Assembly: GCA_958417225.1 (NCBI GenBank)
Contig: CATZCM010000012.1
Location: 1 to 45,314 of the forward strand
Direction: 5' to 3'
From: an uncultured Eubacteriales bacterium
GTDB lineage: Bacteria; Bacillota; Clostridia; Oscillospirales; Acutalibacteraceae
Length of the DNA stretch: 45,314 nt
The notes below the pieces were generated by a model that saw only the letters and a list, made by a program, of their open reading frames with translations, did no database searches and had not been told where the DNA came from. The position numbers were made by a program, and so were the translations under genes. The stretch's first letter is position 1. Every line of letters begins with the position of its first letter. Shown here in pieces: positions 35,724 to 44,547 of the stretch.

Positions 35724-37544
35724 ATGAATATAAAAAAAATTATATCAATTGCATTATGTGCATCTGTGGTTGTAACAGGAAATAATTTTAAATCGAATGC
35801 CATGAATGGTGGAAACGAAGCTGAGGTACTATTAAAAGGATTTTTTGGAGATGATAAAGATAGTACGTCTGGTGGGATAGATGTATTTAAAGATTTAGGA
35901 AAAATGAAAGAGGTGGTTGAGAATATCGGCTCGAAATATAATGATAAAGTGAAAAATTTGTCACGTGATTTTTTAAGTTTTTTAAATGAAAGCCAGGAAA
36001 GTCTTGAAGGATATTTAGTTGCCATGAATCTTATGTTTCAAGAAGTACCGAGATTACGGTTTGAGAAAGCTGAAAATTTAGATGGTGTAATTAAAAATAT
36101 AGAAAAATATAAGCAATATGCTGAAGGGGAATTGCAACGCATTAGTAATAGTAAAGTGATTGAAGAAATAAAAAGAGAACTTGTATATCTTAATGAGGTT
36201 ATAAAATTTCAAATGGAAAATCTAAAACATATTTTAGATGAATTGAATAAGCAGACAGAAAATATACGAGAAGCTATTGAGGATGCTAAAAAGGGAGAAG
36301 AGGAGTTAAAGATCATAGATATAGACCTAGGAGAGGAAGAAGAGGAAGAATATATAGAAATTATGAGTAGCTGCGTATCCCAAATAAGTAGTTCTATTGG
36401 TGATTCTTTAGTTGCAGCAGAGAGTTTTTCAAGATTTCAGGAGGAAGTGATTTCATCAAGCGAAGTTGTAAATAAAGTATTAGCTATGATGCAAAATCCA
36501 CTAAACGAAAATGTTTATGCTGTTAGAGATATGTATGAAATAGCAAATCCAAAACTTAAACTATTTATTTATAAGTATTTGATTATTTTGAAAAATCTAG
36601 GAAATCAAAATGCAATTGGTGTTTTAAGGCAAATAATTCCAGAATCTAGGCAAGATTTTTATCCTCGCGAAAATCTTATTGAAGGTGATTTGAGTAAAGA
36701 ACAAATAGAAAAAATTTTTGCTGAAAAGAAGGCAATGGATCAAAAATATGCAGAATATATGTCATCTGTTTTCAAAAATCCAAGCTTTATGATAGAAGCA
36801 TCGACGCAAGAAAGCAAGGATTATAGTATAGTTGCAAATAAGTTAGTAAAAAATAAAGATTTGTTGTTTGTACGTAAAAGCTTTGGGGGTTATCATATAT
36901 GGGAAACGTTTTGGGGACAGGAAAGTGTTACTGATAAAGGGTGGAAGTTGCATGTTTCAGCTCAACCAAGTAGTGCTTTAAGAGTTGCGGAAATTGCTAT
37001 TCCTATTTTGGAGAAACATAAAGTTGTATTTAAGATTTGTAGGGGTTTAGATGGACTGCGTTTGTTAAATACATTTCCGGTAACCGATTCAGGAATAGAA
37101 ACACAAGCAGGTAAATTTATTGCTATATATCCAGATACTCCAGAAAAATCGGCTGAATTAGCAAAAGAATTAGATAATGCTTTTGCAAGAGCTATTGATT
37201 GTGGTAGACTTAGTTCGTGTGATTTTTGTTGTCTTGTTGGGGATGCGATGATAGGAGAATCGGGTGCTGTATATGCTAGATATGGTGGGTATGACGCTTA
37301 TGCAAGGGTTTTAGAAAATAGGAGATTACCCATATTTTTTCCAGATGATGATATACCAACAGTATCGCCCTTTAAAGATATGAAAATTAGTTTTAATGGA
37401 AAAGATTTACCTTATGATGATTGTAGTGATTGGGCAAAAGATACAAGATATTTGAGTGAACCTTTATCATCATATAAATATAATAAATGTTTGGCAGGCA
37501 AGATAGACACTCAAGAATCACGAATTTGTTTTTCTCTTACTTGA
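35724..37544 (+). CDS. Secreted protein with C-terminal LanKC/OspF-like lyase domain (paralogue)
   Basis: 606 residues. It is homologous along its length to the preceding 703-residue protein: signal peptide 1-26 (NIKKIISIALCASVVV to KSNA), coiled coil (about 45-190), an acidic stretch (LGEEEEEEYIEIM) where the paralogue has its basic patch and repeats, the shared MMQNP...VRDMYEIANPKLKLFIYKYL helical region, then the lyase-like domain. Active-site-like residues are K408-x-H410, K437, K464 and R519 (GWKLHVSA, FKICRG, GKFIAIYP, YARYGGY). The ATG at 35724 is preferred over 35712 because it aligns with the paralogue's start and leaves AAAGGA at a workable distance. It is probably co-transcribed with the upstream gene. 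Confidence 0.7.
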   Translation: MNIKKIISIALCASVVVTGNNFKSNAMNGGNEAEVLLKGFFGDDKDSTSGGIDVFKDLGKMKEVVENIGSKYNDKVKNLSRDFLSFLNESQESLEGYLVAMNLMFQEVPRLRFEKAENLDGVIKNIEKYKQYAEGELQRISNSKVIEEIKRELVYLNEVIKFQMENLKHILDELNKQTENIREAIEDAKKGEEELKIIDIDLGEEEEEEYIEIMSSCVSQISSSIGDSLVAAESFSRFQEEVISSSEVVNKVLAMMQNPLNENVYAVRDMYEIANPKLKLFIYKYLIILKNLGNQNAIGVLRQIIPESRQDFYPRENLIEGDLSKEQIEKIFAEKKAMDQKYAEYMSSVFKNPSFMIEASTQESKDYSIVANKLVKNKDLLFVRKSFGGYHIWETFWGQESVTDKGWKLHVSAQPSSALRVAEIAIPILEKHKVVFKICRGLDGLRLLNTFPVTDSGIETQAGKFIAIYPDTPEKSAELAKELDNAFARAIDCGRLSSCDFCCLVGDAMIGESGAVYARYGGYDAYARVLENRRLPIFFPDDDIPTVSPFKDMKISFNGKDLPYDDCSDWAKDTRYLSEPLSSYKYNKCLAGKIDTQESRICFSLT

Positions 37545-37613
37545 TTGGTTAGTATTATTGCAAGTAAAAGTTTTCTGGGATTTTAATCAAGTGATTTTAT
37601 CAGGTGAAGTAAA

Positions 37614-39380
37614 CTAATTTTCTGATTTGTATAGTTCCCTGTAGTTACTTGATTTTTGCAGAAGATCTTGATGTGTTCCAAATGCAGATATTTTTCCGTT
37701 TTCCATTAGAATAATCTTATCTGCTAGTTGTGCATTGGTAATTTTATGAGTTATGAATATTCCAATCTTATCTTGTGTACACTTCAGAAAGCTTTTCATT
37801 ACTTTAAAATCGCTAAGTGCATCAAGTGATGCACTTGGTTCATCTAGTATGTATAAATCGGCATCGCGAAAAAATGATCTTGCGATGGCGATTTTTTTCC
37901 ATTGTCCACCGGATAGCTGAATTCCGCCATGAAACAAAAATCCGAGTTGTTGATCGATATCATTTTTAAAATCTAAGTTTAAATTTGATTCCTTTAACGC
38001 GACTCTGATTTTTTCAGAGTTTAATAGGTCCTGAATATTTCCAAATCCGACATTTTCTCGTAAGGTTAGCTCGTATTTTGTGAAATCTTGAAATAAAATA
38101 CTTGTACGTCTATGTACGGATTCTATGTCGATTTTGTCAAGGGGGATTCCGTTAATATATATTGTATTAGTAGGGGCTTTATAGAACCCTAATAAAAGTT
38201 TAATCAATGTGCTTTTTCCGGAACCATTTGTGCCAATTATAGCAATAGTTTCACCCTTTTTTATGGAAAACGTTATATCTTGTAATACCATATTTTCTGT
38301 AGTTGGGTATTTGAAGGAAAGTTGATTTACTTGTATATTTTCTATTGAATTGATTGTACTTTTTGGTTGAAGTGAGTTTTTGTCAGTTTTAAGGAAACTA
38401 AACAATTTGTCCATATACAATTTGCTTTGATGAATTTGATAAAAATTAATTGAAATGTTTTCAGATTGAATGTAAAGTGTGGACATAGTATTGAATACGT
38501 TTACAGCAGATCCAACAGTCACATCGCTTACTACTACGGGAACAAATATAATGAATAATATTGCGGCAAATGAAATTTGTTTTATGATTGAGGTTGTGGT
38601 TGACAAAGTTAACTCAAGTTTTGAAATTTTCATATTTTGTTCAATAGTTTGTTGTTCAATAGATTTGTACTTATTTAGTAAATAATCAGAAACTGAAAAA
38701 AATTTTACTTCTTTAAACGTGTTATCACTTGTTAAAAGGTTTTCTAAATACCAGGCTTTTCGGCTGTATGATGAACATTCTTGTTCAACCTTGTTTTCTT
38801 TAGTTGATAAGTGTATGTAAAATAAAAATGACGTAAAAAGTGGTATTATCATTACGATTAATATAATTGGTTTTTGGGCAGCAATGAAGCATATGGCAAA
38901 CATTATAGTGGATAAGGAAGAAATAATTGAAAGGGTAGCGTTTATTGTTTGAAGGGGTTTAATGCCAAGTTGAGATTGGATATACTGTAAATTATCTTTA
39001 GTTTTAGTGTCTTCGAAATCTTTTAGTGTAAGTTTTGTACACCGCTGAAGTATATCGATAGATATGCGATATGTAAGTTTTAATTGCAATTTATTATTTA
39101 AATGCTTTTTTAAATTAGCTAACATCGCTACTATTAATGCGAAAATTGTCTGGATCAAAATAAACCAGCAGATTTTTGATAAATTCTTACACGATACTAT
39201 GTCTATTAACTTGCCGAATATATTTATTGAAATAATGGAGGTTATGCCGGAGAGGATGGATGTGAGGAATATTAGAATAAGATGTTTTTTTTCGTATTTG
39301 TATATTAGATTTATTGTTTTTATAGTAGTTTCAAAAGCTTTTATTATAGTATTAGTTTGTTTGTATATGAAATTCAACAA
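37614..39380 (-). CDS. ABC exporter with fused membrane and ATPase domains
   Basis: 588 residues. The N-terminal domain has six membrane segments (about 30-310). The ATPase has Walker A GTNGSGKSTLIK, signature LSGGQWKK, Walker B LYILDEPSASLD and H-loop ITHK. This half-transporter type exports lipids, drugs, or peptides such as bacteriocins; no N-terminal C39 peptidase is present. The start is TTG at 39380 after GGTGA. It lies convergent to the lyase-domain genes and divergent from the repeat-protein genes, so a link to either is only positional. Confidence 0.9.
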   Translation of the reverse strand: MLNFIYKQTNTIIKAFETTIKTINLIYKYEKKHLILIFLTSILSGITSIISINIFGKLIDIVSCKNLSKICWFILIQTIFALIVAMLANLKKHLNNKLQLKLTYRISIDILQRCTKLTLKDFEDTKTKDNLQYIQSQLGIKPLQTINATLSIISSLSTIMFAICFIAAQKPIILIVMIIPLFTSFLFYIHLSTKENKVEQECSSYSRKAWYLENLLTSDNTFKEVKFFSVSDYLLNKYKSIEQQTIEQNMKISKLELTLSTTTSIIKQISFAAILFIIFVPVVVSDVTVGSAVNVFNTMSTLYIQSENISINFYQIHQSKLYMDKLFSFLKTDKNSLQPKSTINSIENIQVNQLSFKYPTTENMVLQDITFSIKKGETIAIIGTNGSGKSTLIKLLLGFYKAPTNTIYINGIPLDKIDIESVHRRTSILFQDFTKYELTLRENVGFGNIQDLLNSEKIRVALKESNLNLDFKNDIDQQLGFLFHGGIQLSGGQWKKIAIARSFFRDADLYILDEPSASLDALSDFKVMKSFLKCTQDKIGIFITHKITNAQLADKIILMENGKISAFGTHQDLLQKSSNYRELYKSEN

Positions 39381-39740
39381 TAATCACCAACTTATTTTAA
39401 ATGATATCTAAATTATACTATTCGATAGAAAATATGTCAATAATAAAAAAAGTTTGAGTGTGTAGTATACTATGTTTCTATAGTTTGCTCTGAAAATACA
39501 TCAAAAAAAGTTATCATTTAAGACATCTACTATATTTTTGAAGAAGCTAAAAGTTTTTCAAAATAAAAAGTTGATGATTTATATGTTTGATATTGGAAGC
39601 ATATAAGGTTATTTTGAAAAAAGGCGTTACTTTAAGTGATTTTACAATTATTTTTTTTTAAACTTAATTGATTATTAGTGACTTGATTTTAATTTTAAAA
39701 AAAGTGGACATCATAACTAAAGAATAAGGTTAAGAAAGGA
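39381..39740. other. Gene-free divergent region
   Basis: AT-rich, about 360 bases, holding the start regions of the ABC exporter (minus) and the small YtxH-like gene (plus). No further element is recognised. Confidence 0.5.
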
Positions 39741-39750
39741 TTGTGAAAAT

Positions 39751-39921
39751 ATGTGTGTTAAAAATACAAAAAATTTGTTAGTTGGGGTGCTTATAGGAAT
39801 GGCGGCAGGGATGTGCAGCTGTTGCATGATGAAAAATCAGAAAAAAATGAAGAAAAAGGCCGGTAGAGCAGTTCAAGCTATGGGTGACCTGATAGATGAT
39901 GTTAAATATATGTTTAAGTAA
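39751..39921 (+). CDS. YtxH-like small membrane protein
   Basis: 56 residues: MCVKNTKNLLVGVLIGMAAG begins a membrane helix with GxxxG spacing, followed by Cys-Ser-Cys-Cys, a Lys-rich stretch, and an amphipathic AVQAMGDLIDDVKYMFK tail. This is the usual build of short YtxH/gas-vesicle-like proteins of Firmicutes, whose role is unclear. AAAGGA precedes the ATG and a strong terminator follows. It was found by reading the sequence directly because it is shorter than usual ORF cut-offs. Confidence 0.8.
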   Translation: MCVKNTKNLLVGVLIGMAAGMCSCCMMKNQKKMKKKAGRAVQAMGDLIDDVKYMFK

Positions 39922-39927
39922 TTTATG

Positions 39928-39969
39928 CAGCCATAAGAAGTTTTTGCTTTTTATGGCTGTGTTTTTTTA
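39928..39969 (+). terminator. Rho-independent terminator
   Basis: CAGCCATAAGAAG (39928-39940) pairs with CTTTTTATGGCTG (39947-39959), then GTTTTTTT. Confidence 0.9.
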
Positions 39970-40029
39970 GAAGGAATAAAACAATACAATTTTCGTATTT
40001 TGTGTATTTAAATTGTAATGATTGGGAAG

Positions 40030-40058
40030 TTGACATTGCCTTGACAACATGTTATAAT
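40030..40058 (+). promoter_or_regulatory. Consensus sigma-A promoter of the repeat-protein genes
   Basis: TTGACA (40030-40035), 17 bases, TATAAT (40053-40058), with the TG extension: a perfect promoter, the strongest in the window. It lies 165 bases before the first repeat-protein gene. The leader repeats GGTTTAAATG twice. Confidence 0.85.
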
Positions 40059-40222
40059 AAGCAAGGTTTAAATGCTTGATAAATGTAGGATTTTGCAAAA
40101 AATGGGTTTAAATGTTTTTATATTATAAAACGCCTGAATGCGATAGTACTATGTATCGAGCAAAGCGATTAATAATTTAGGTACATACTTTTAATCTGTA
40201 ATATGAAAAGTGAGGTTTTATT

Positions 40223-42499
40223 ATGATGAGTTTAAAGAGAATAATAGTTGCAATAATGTCGCTTTTGATTTCAGTAGAGGGAATGGTGCCAGTGAGTGCT
40301 GTTGAAGATGAAAAAGAAATGGTCGCTCAGAGTAACGTGGGGGATGCTTTGAAGGAGGAAGCAGAAGAAGATTCCAGTGAATTTAGTGACATGATTTATG
40401 TACCTCTAAAAAAAAGGAGGCGATTGAATGATGATTCTGATTTAGTGTGCCCAAGTTGCTTTTTTTATCCATCAGGTGTTGTGGAAGAAGGGGAGTGGCC
40501 GAAAAATTTTTGGCCACGAAAACGTACTAAAGAAATAGTGCAGTGTCCTAAAATAAAAATTTATTGTTATGGTAATAGAGAAACTGCAAAGAGTGAAGTT
40601 AAACTTCCTCAAAAACAAGTTATCTTAATGATGTTAGATGAAAGAGTGGTAAAGGTTTTTGAAGATTTAGTTGAGGCTAGCACTTGGTTAAAACAACACA
40701 CTTGCAATTGGGTAACACCGGAGCAACTTTTGAGTGTAGTTCAGGGCAATGGTTCGTTATGTGGTTTTAAATGGAGATTTCAAGAAAAAGTTGGAGCAGA
40801 GAATTTAAGTAAGTTGTTGTCTGTACAACTATCAGATGAACAAATTCAAAAAACTAAAGTTATTGATGCCAAAACCAAAACGTGTTCTAGTAAAATTGTT
40901 TTGGTGAAATTAAATGATAGTATTGTGAATGTTTTTATGAGTGTAAGAGATGCTGGATTATGGTTGAAAAAAAATGGGTATAAAAATGTTAAGTTTTGTG
41001 CTATTAATAAAGCAATTAGAGATGGAGAGTATTTGTACGGTTTTAAGTGGGAACGTAAAGAAAAAGCTGAGGTAGAAAAATTAGGGGAATTTCTGAGGAT
41101 GTTACCAGAATTACCTATGAATGGAGAGTGCGAAGGATCTACTTGCAGTGAAACAGGTACGTTATATCGAGAGGGTTTTCCTGAGGGGACCGTTTCTACT
41201 GATGATCTACATAGTGGACAGAATAGCGATCCATCAAAAAATATGGAACACGGTACAGTAAAAAGCGAGATGTTGGTTGATGGTGTTAAACAAGAAGAAA
41301 AAACTATAGGTAGTGAAACGGTTGCACAAAAAGAAGATGGGTTTAGTGCAATAAAAAATCAATTTATTGTAATGAAATATGGGGAAAGACCAGTGAAAAC
41401 TTTTGTTAGTTTTTATGAAGCACAAGATTGGTTGCGAAGGCGAGGTTGGAAAAATGCGAATAGTTTTCGTATTAGACAAGCTATAATGAGAGATAGTTTA
41501 TCATATGGTTGGAAATGGGAAATACAAAATAAAACAGAATTTTTAGAACAATTACTTAACGCTATACTAAGTGGAAATATATTGAAAAACGCAAGGAAAC
41601 TCTCAAAAGAAAAATTAAGTCCAAGGTCAAATGGTTTTATGCAGGCTGAAAATCAATTTATTGTAATGAGTTTTCAAAAAGTACCAGTGAAAGCTTTTTT
41701 TAATATTTCTGAAGCGGTGAAATGGTTACGAGTGCATGGTTGGAAAAGTGCTCAAAATTCATATATTAGACGGGCTATGGTAAAAAATACATTATCGTGT
41801 GGTTGGAATTGGAGTTTTCAAAGGCAAACGAAAGAATTAGAAGATTTGCTTTTGGCCGATATTGAAGAGAGTTTAATAGAAAATGCGAAAAAACACTCAA
41901 TAAGAAAAAAATATGCGAAAAGTGATGTTCAGCTTTTGGTTATGAAATTTGGAGAAATTCCAGTAAAAACTTTCGTTAATGTTTATGAAGTACAAGATTG
42001 GCTGTTAAAAAACGGTTGGAATACGGCAAATGTTACACGTATTACGCGTACGGCAATAAAATGTGGTGTATTATATGGTTGGTCGTGGGAAATCCAGAAT
42101 AAAACAGAAGAGTTAGAGAAGTTGCTTGCGGCTGAACCAACAGATGAACAAATTCAATTTGCAAAATATAATCGGCGTAGAAGTAGTAGAGACTTTGTAA
42201 GTGGCAAAGAGGTGAAATCAGCTCAAATTAGTCTTGTGAAAGATGACGAAACTTCTACCGATGAATTGTGTGATAGGCAAGATGTAACTGTTGGACAAAG
42301 TTCTTCTTTGGATGTCGCTTGGTATCCTGATCTAGAAAGTATGGGGGTCGGAGATGTTAATCAGGATGATCTGTTTGCTACTCAAAGAGATGAATCTATA
42401 TGTTCTACTGAAGGCGAGCTTTTAGGATTTACACCGATGGGGTGTTTTGAAGATGAAGAGAGAATACCATCTGAAAGTGCTTTTTCATACTTCTACTAA
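40223..42499 (+). CDS. Secreted NLS-bearing protein with five NUMOD1/IENR1-like repeats (copy 1)
   Basis: 758 residues. Signal peptide 1-26 (ending VSA). A basic motif PLKKRRRL at 61-68, followed by a second, PRKRTK at 98-103, looks like a nuclear localisation signal, possibly bipartite-like. Five repeats begin near residues 133, 224, 379, 477 and 569. Their pattern is (I/L)VMK...PVK(T/A)F.s..eA..WL...GW......I..ai....l.yGW.WE...KT.eLE.LL. The core resembles the NUMOD1/IENR1 helix-turn-helix module of homing endonucleases (VxxFxSxxEAAxxL...I...l......GYxW). No HNH, GIY-YIG or other nuclease motif follows. An acidic spacer lies between repeats 2 and 3, and an acidic tail at the end could act as an activation-like region. 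GTGAGG lies eight bases before the ATG. Confidence 0.7.
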   Translation: MMSLKRIIVAIMSLLISVEGMVPVSAVEDEKEMVAQSNVGDALKEEAEEDSSEFSDMIYVPLKKRRRLNDDSDLVCPSCFFYPSGVVEEGEWPKNFWPRKRTKEIVQCPKIKIYCYGNRETAKSEVKLPQKQVILMMLDERVVKVFEDLVEASTWLKQHTCNWVTPEQLLSVVQGNGSLCGFKWRFQEKVGAENLSKLLSVQLSDEQIQKTKVIDAKTKTCSSKIVLVKLNDSIVNVFMSVRDAGLWLKKNGYKNVKFCAINKAIRDGEYLYGFKWERKEKAEVEKLGEFLRMLPELPMNGECEGSTCSETGTLYREGFPEGTVSTDDLHSGQNSDPSKNMEHGTVKSEMLVDGVKQEEKTIGSETVAQKEDGFSAIKNQFIVMKYGERPVKTFVSFYEAQDWLRRRGWKNANSFRIRQAIMRDSLSYGWKWEIQNKTEFLEQLLNAILSGNILKNARKLSKEKLSPRSNGFMQAENQFIVMSFQKVPVKAFFNISEAVKWLRVHGWKSAQNSYIRRAMVKNTLSCGWNWSFQRQTKELEDLLLADIEESLIENAKKHSIRKKYAKSDVQLLVMKFGEIPVKTFVNVYEVQDWLLKNGWNTANVTRITRTAIKCGVLYGWSWEIQNKTEELEKLLAAEPTDEQIQFAKYNRRRSSRDFVSGKEVKSAQISLVKDDETSTDELCDRQDVTVGQSSSLDVAWYPDLESMGVGDVNQDDLFATQRDESICSTEGELLGFTPMGCFEDEERIPSESAFSYFY

Positions 42500-42591
42500 A
42501 TTAATGTTTTTAATATTATGTTATAGATTTTTGAGTTTGGTTTTTCTATTTATAATAAGTTGCGTGAGGATTAAAGGAGAGTTTAATTAGA

Positions 42592-44397
42592 ATGAATTTG
42601 AATAAGATTGTGTCTACTGTATTGATTGTGTTAATGCTGTTAGATGGAGCAATACCAGCAAGTGCCGGCGGTGGCCAAAAAAGAACAATAGAACAAAGAG
42701 AAGGGGATAGCATAATTGTGGACCGATACATACCTCAAAAAAGAAGAAGGTTAGAAAGTAGTGAAATAATTGGGACACAGGGTTTAAAAAGGACTTTTTT
42801 AATTGATGGGACTAATCTTATTGTGATGAGTTTGGAGAAGACACCAGTAATGGCGTTTGCTTGTTTTTCTGATGCAGTAAGATGGCTAAGAGTAAATGGT
42901 TGGAATTGTAGGGGAGCTCCGTCTATTAAGAATGCGATATTAAAAAAATATTTGTCGTGTGGTTGGAGATGGGATATTCAAATTAAAACGAAAGAAACAG
43001 AAAAATTATTGTTGTCTAAGCCAACAGCTGAACAAATGGAACAAGCGAAAAAGAATACAAAGGGAAGAAACAGAATTGGTAAATCAAAATTGCTTGTAAT
43101 GAAATTAGGTGGAATACCAGTAAAAACTTTTACTATATGTTCTAAAGCAGAAGGATGGTTAGTAGCTAATGGATGGGGATGCACAAATCATTTATTAAAG
43201 AAAAAAATTGGAAATAAAGTTTGGATACATAGTGGTTGGGAATGGGAAATTCAAGATAGGACAGAAGAATTAGAAAGATTGTTGATTGCGGAACCTACAA
43301 CTGAACAAGTAAAAATAGTAAGAAATCGCGTAAAGAAAAAAAATTTAATTGGTGATACTAATTTACTTGTAATGAAATCAGGGGAAACACCAGTAAAAGC
43401 ATTCGATAGTGTTTACGGAGCTCTTAAATGGTTGCAAGCAAATGGCTGGGATAAATTAAAGTTTTTTAAGATTAAAAAAGTAGTAGGAAAACAGTGCTTT
43501 TTCTGTGGGTGGAAGTGGGAGATCCAATGTAAGACAAAACTGTTAGAAAAACTTTTGGTTTCAAATCCCACTGAGGAACAAATGAGGGAAGCAAAAGGAT
43601 TTAACATAATAAGAGGAGTGATCGCTGAGACTAAATTACTTGTGATGAAACTGAAAAAAGTACCAGTAAAAGCCTTTACTAACATTAACGATGCATGTGA
43701 ATGGTTAAGGAAAAATGGTTGGGAAAGTTCTAATTGTTCTAATGTTAGTCGAGCCGTAGAAAAACAATATATGTTACATGGGTGGGAATGGGAGATTCGA
43801 GATAAAACAGGAGATTTAGCAAGACTTTTAGTGACAGAACCTACAGAGGAGCAAATGCAAACAGCAAGAAAATGTATGCGAAAAAAACTCAAAATAGATG
43901 AAAATGAATTGATTGTTATGAAATCAGGAGAAGTACCAGTGAAAACATTTACTGAAGTTTTTGAAGCAGTTAATTGGTTAAAGTCAAATGGATGGACATT
44001 TGCAAATTATTCAAAAATTACGCAGATTATAAGGAAAAAAGGTTTTTTATATGGTTGGAAATGGGAAAAGCAAGAAAAAACAAAAGAGCTAGAAAAGCTA
44101 CTTGGAGTTGAACCAGTTGTTGAACAATTTCAGGTGGTGAAAAATCCAAAATTAAATTCTGTAGATGAAAATGTAAGTCATGATGATGACCTGAGTACTA
44201 GTGGAATTCCTATATGTACTTTACCTTCTCTACACGATACAACTGTAGAGAAGGAGGGTTTGGCAGATACAGATGATTACTGTGAAACTGCTATATTTGA
44301 TGAAGTAGGCTTGCAAAGGGATGTATTAATGTACGACTTCGAAAAAGAGGAAGAAATGTTTAGCAGTGAAGAAATTTTTTCGGAATTGTATTATTAA
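42592..44397 (+). CDS. Secreted NLS-bearing protein with five exact-period NUMOD1/IENR1-like repeats (copy 2)
   Basis: 601 residues. Signal peptide 1-25 (ending ASA). NLS-like PQKRRRL at 48-54. Five repeats begin at residues 74, 165, 256, 347 and 438, an exact 91-residue period. Each has VMK...PVKxF, a WL..NGW helix, a variable helix, GWxWE, KT.eLE.LL, and a linker EPT.EQ...ak. The residues between the GW helix and the GWxWE strand vary most, where a recognition helix would lie. The C-terminal 80 residues are acidic. AAAGGAG lies before the ATG, and TATAAT at 42551-42556 may give an extra promoter. It follows copy 1 by 92 bases, so the two are probably one unit. Confidence 0.72.
   Translation: MNLNKIVSTVLIVLMLLDGAIPASAGGGQKRTIEQREGDSIIVDRYIPQKRRRLESSEIIGTQGLKRTFLIDGTNLIVMSLEKTPVMAFACFSDAVRWLRVNGWNCRGAPSIKNAILKKYLSCGWRWDIQIKTKETEKLLLSKPTAEQMEQAKKNTKGRNRIGKSKLLVMKLGGIPVKTFTICSKAEGWLVANGWGCTNHLLKKKIGNKVWIHSGWEWEIQDRTEELERLLIAEPTTEQVKIVRNRVKKKNLIGDTNLLVMKSGETPVKAFDSVYGALKWLQANGWDKLKFFKIKKVVGKQCFFCGWKWEIQCKTKLLEKLLVSNPTEEQMREAKGFNIIRGVIAETKLLVMKLKKVPVKAFTNINDACEWLRKNGWESSNCSNVSRAVEKQYMLHGWEWEIRDKTGDLARLLVTEPTEEQMQTARKCMRKKLKIDENELIVMKSGEVPVKTFTEVFEAVNWLKSNGWTFANYSKITQIIRKKGFLYGWKWEKQEKTKELEKLLGVEPVVEQFQVVKNPKLNSVDENVSHDDDLSTSGIPICTLPSLHDTTVEKEGLADTDDYCETAIFDEVGLQRDVLMYDFEKEEEMFSSEEIFSELYY
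42811..44176 (+). repeat. Five tandem 273-bp protein-coding repeats
   Basis: The repeats start at 42811, 43084, 43357, 43630 and 43903, each 273 bases apart with no gain or loss of codons. DNA identity between units is only moderate, so the array is old and kept by selection on the protein. Confidence 0.85.
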
Positions 44398-44547
44398 AAT
44401 AATGAAGTTGATCTGCATGCAGGATGAGTTTGAGTAAAAAATGTTAAAGCGAACCATAATTTTTCGATGTAAACATTAAAATTTTTGTTATGAATCTTAT
44501 ATTTAGATTGGTTAAATTGTAAAAAAGTAAAGAGGAGATTTGTTAAA

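Noticed and set aside
33363..37544. Complete class III lanthipeptide synthetases
   Set aside because: Neither protein has kinase motifs or the LanC zinc ligands, and the lyase-like domain is C-terminal rather than N-terminal.
43413..43892. 159-codon minus-strand frame opposite the repeat protein
   Set aside because: It repeats the 273-base periodicity of the sense gene and has no independent signals.
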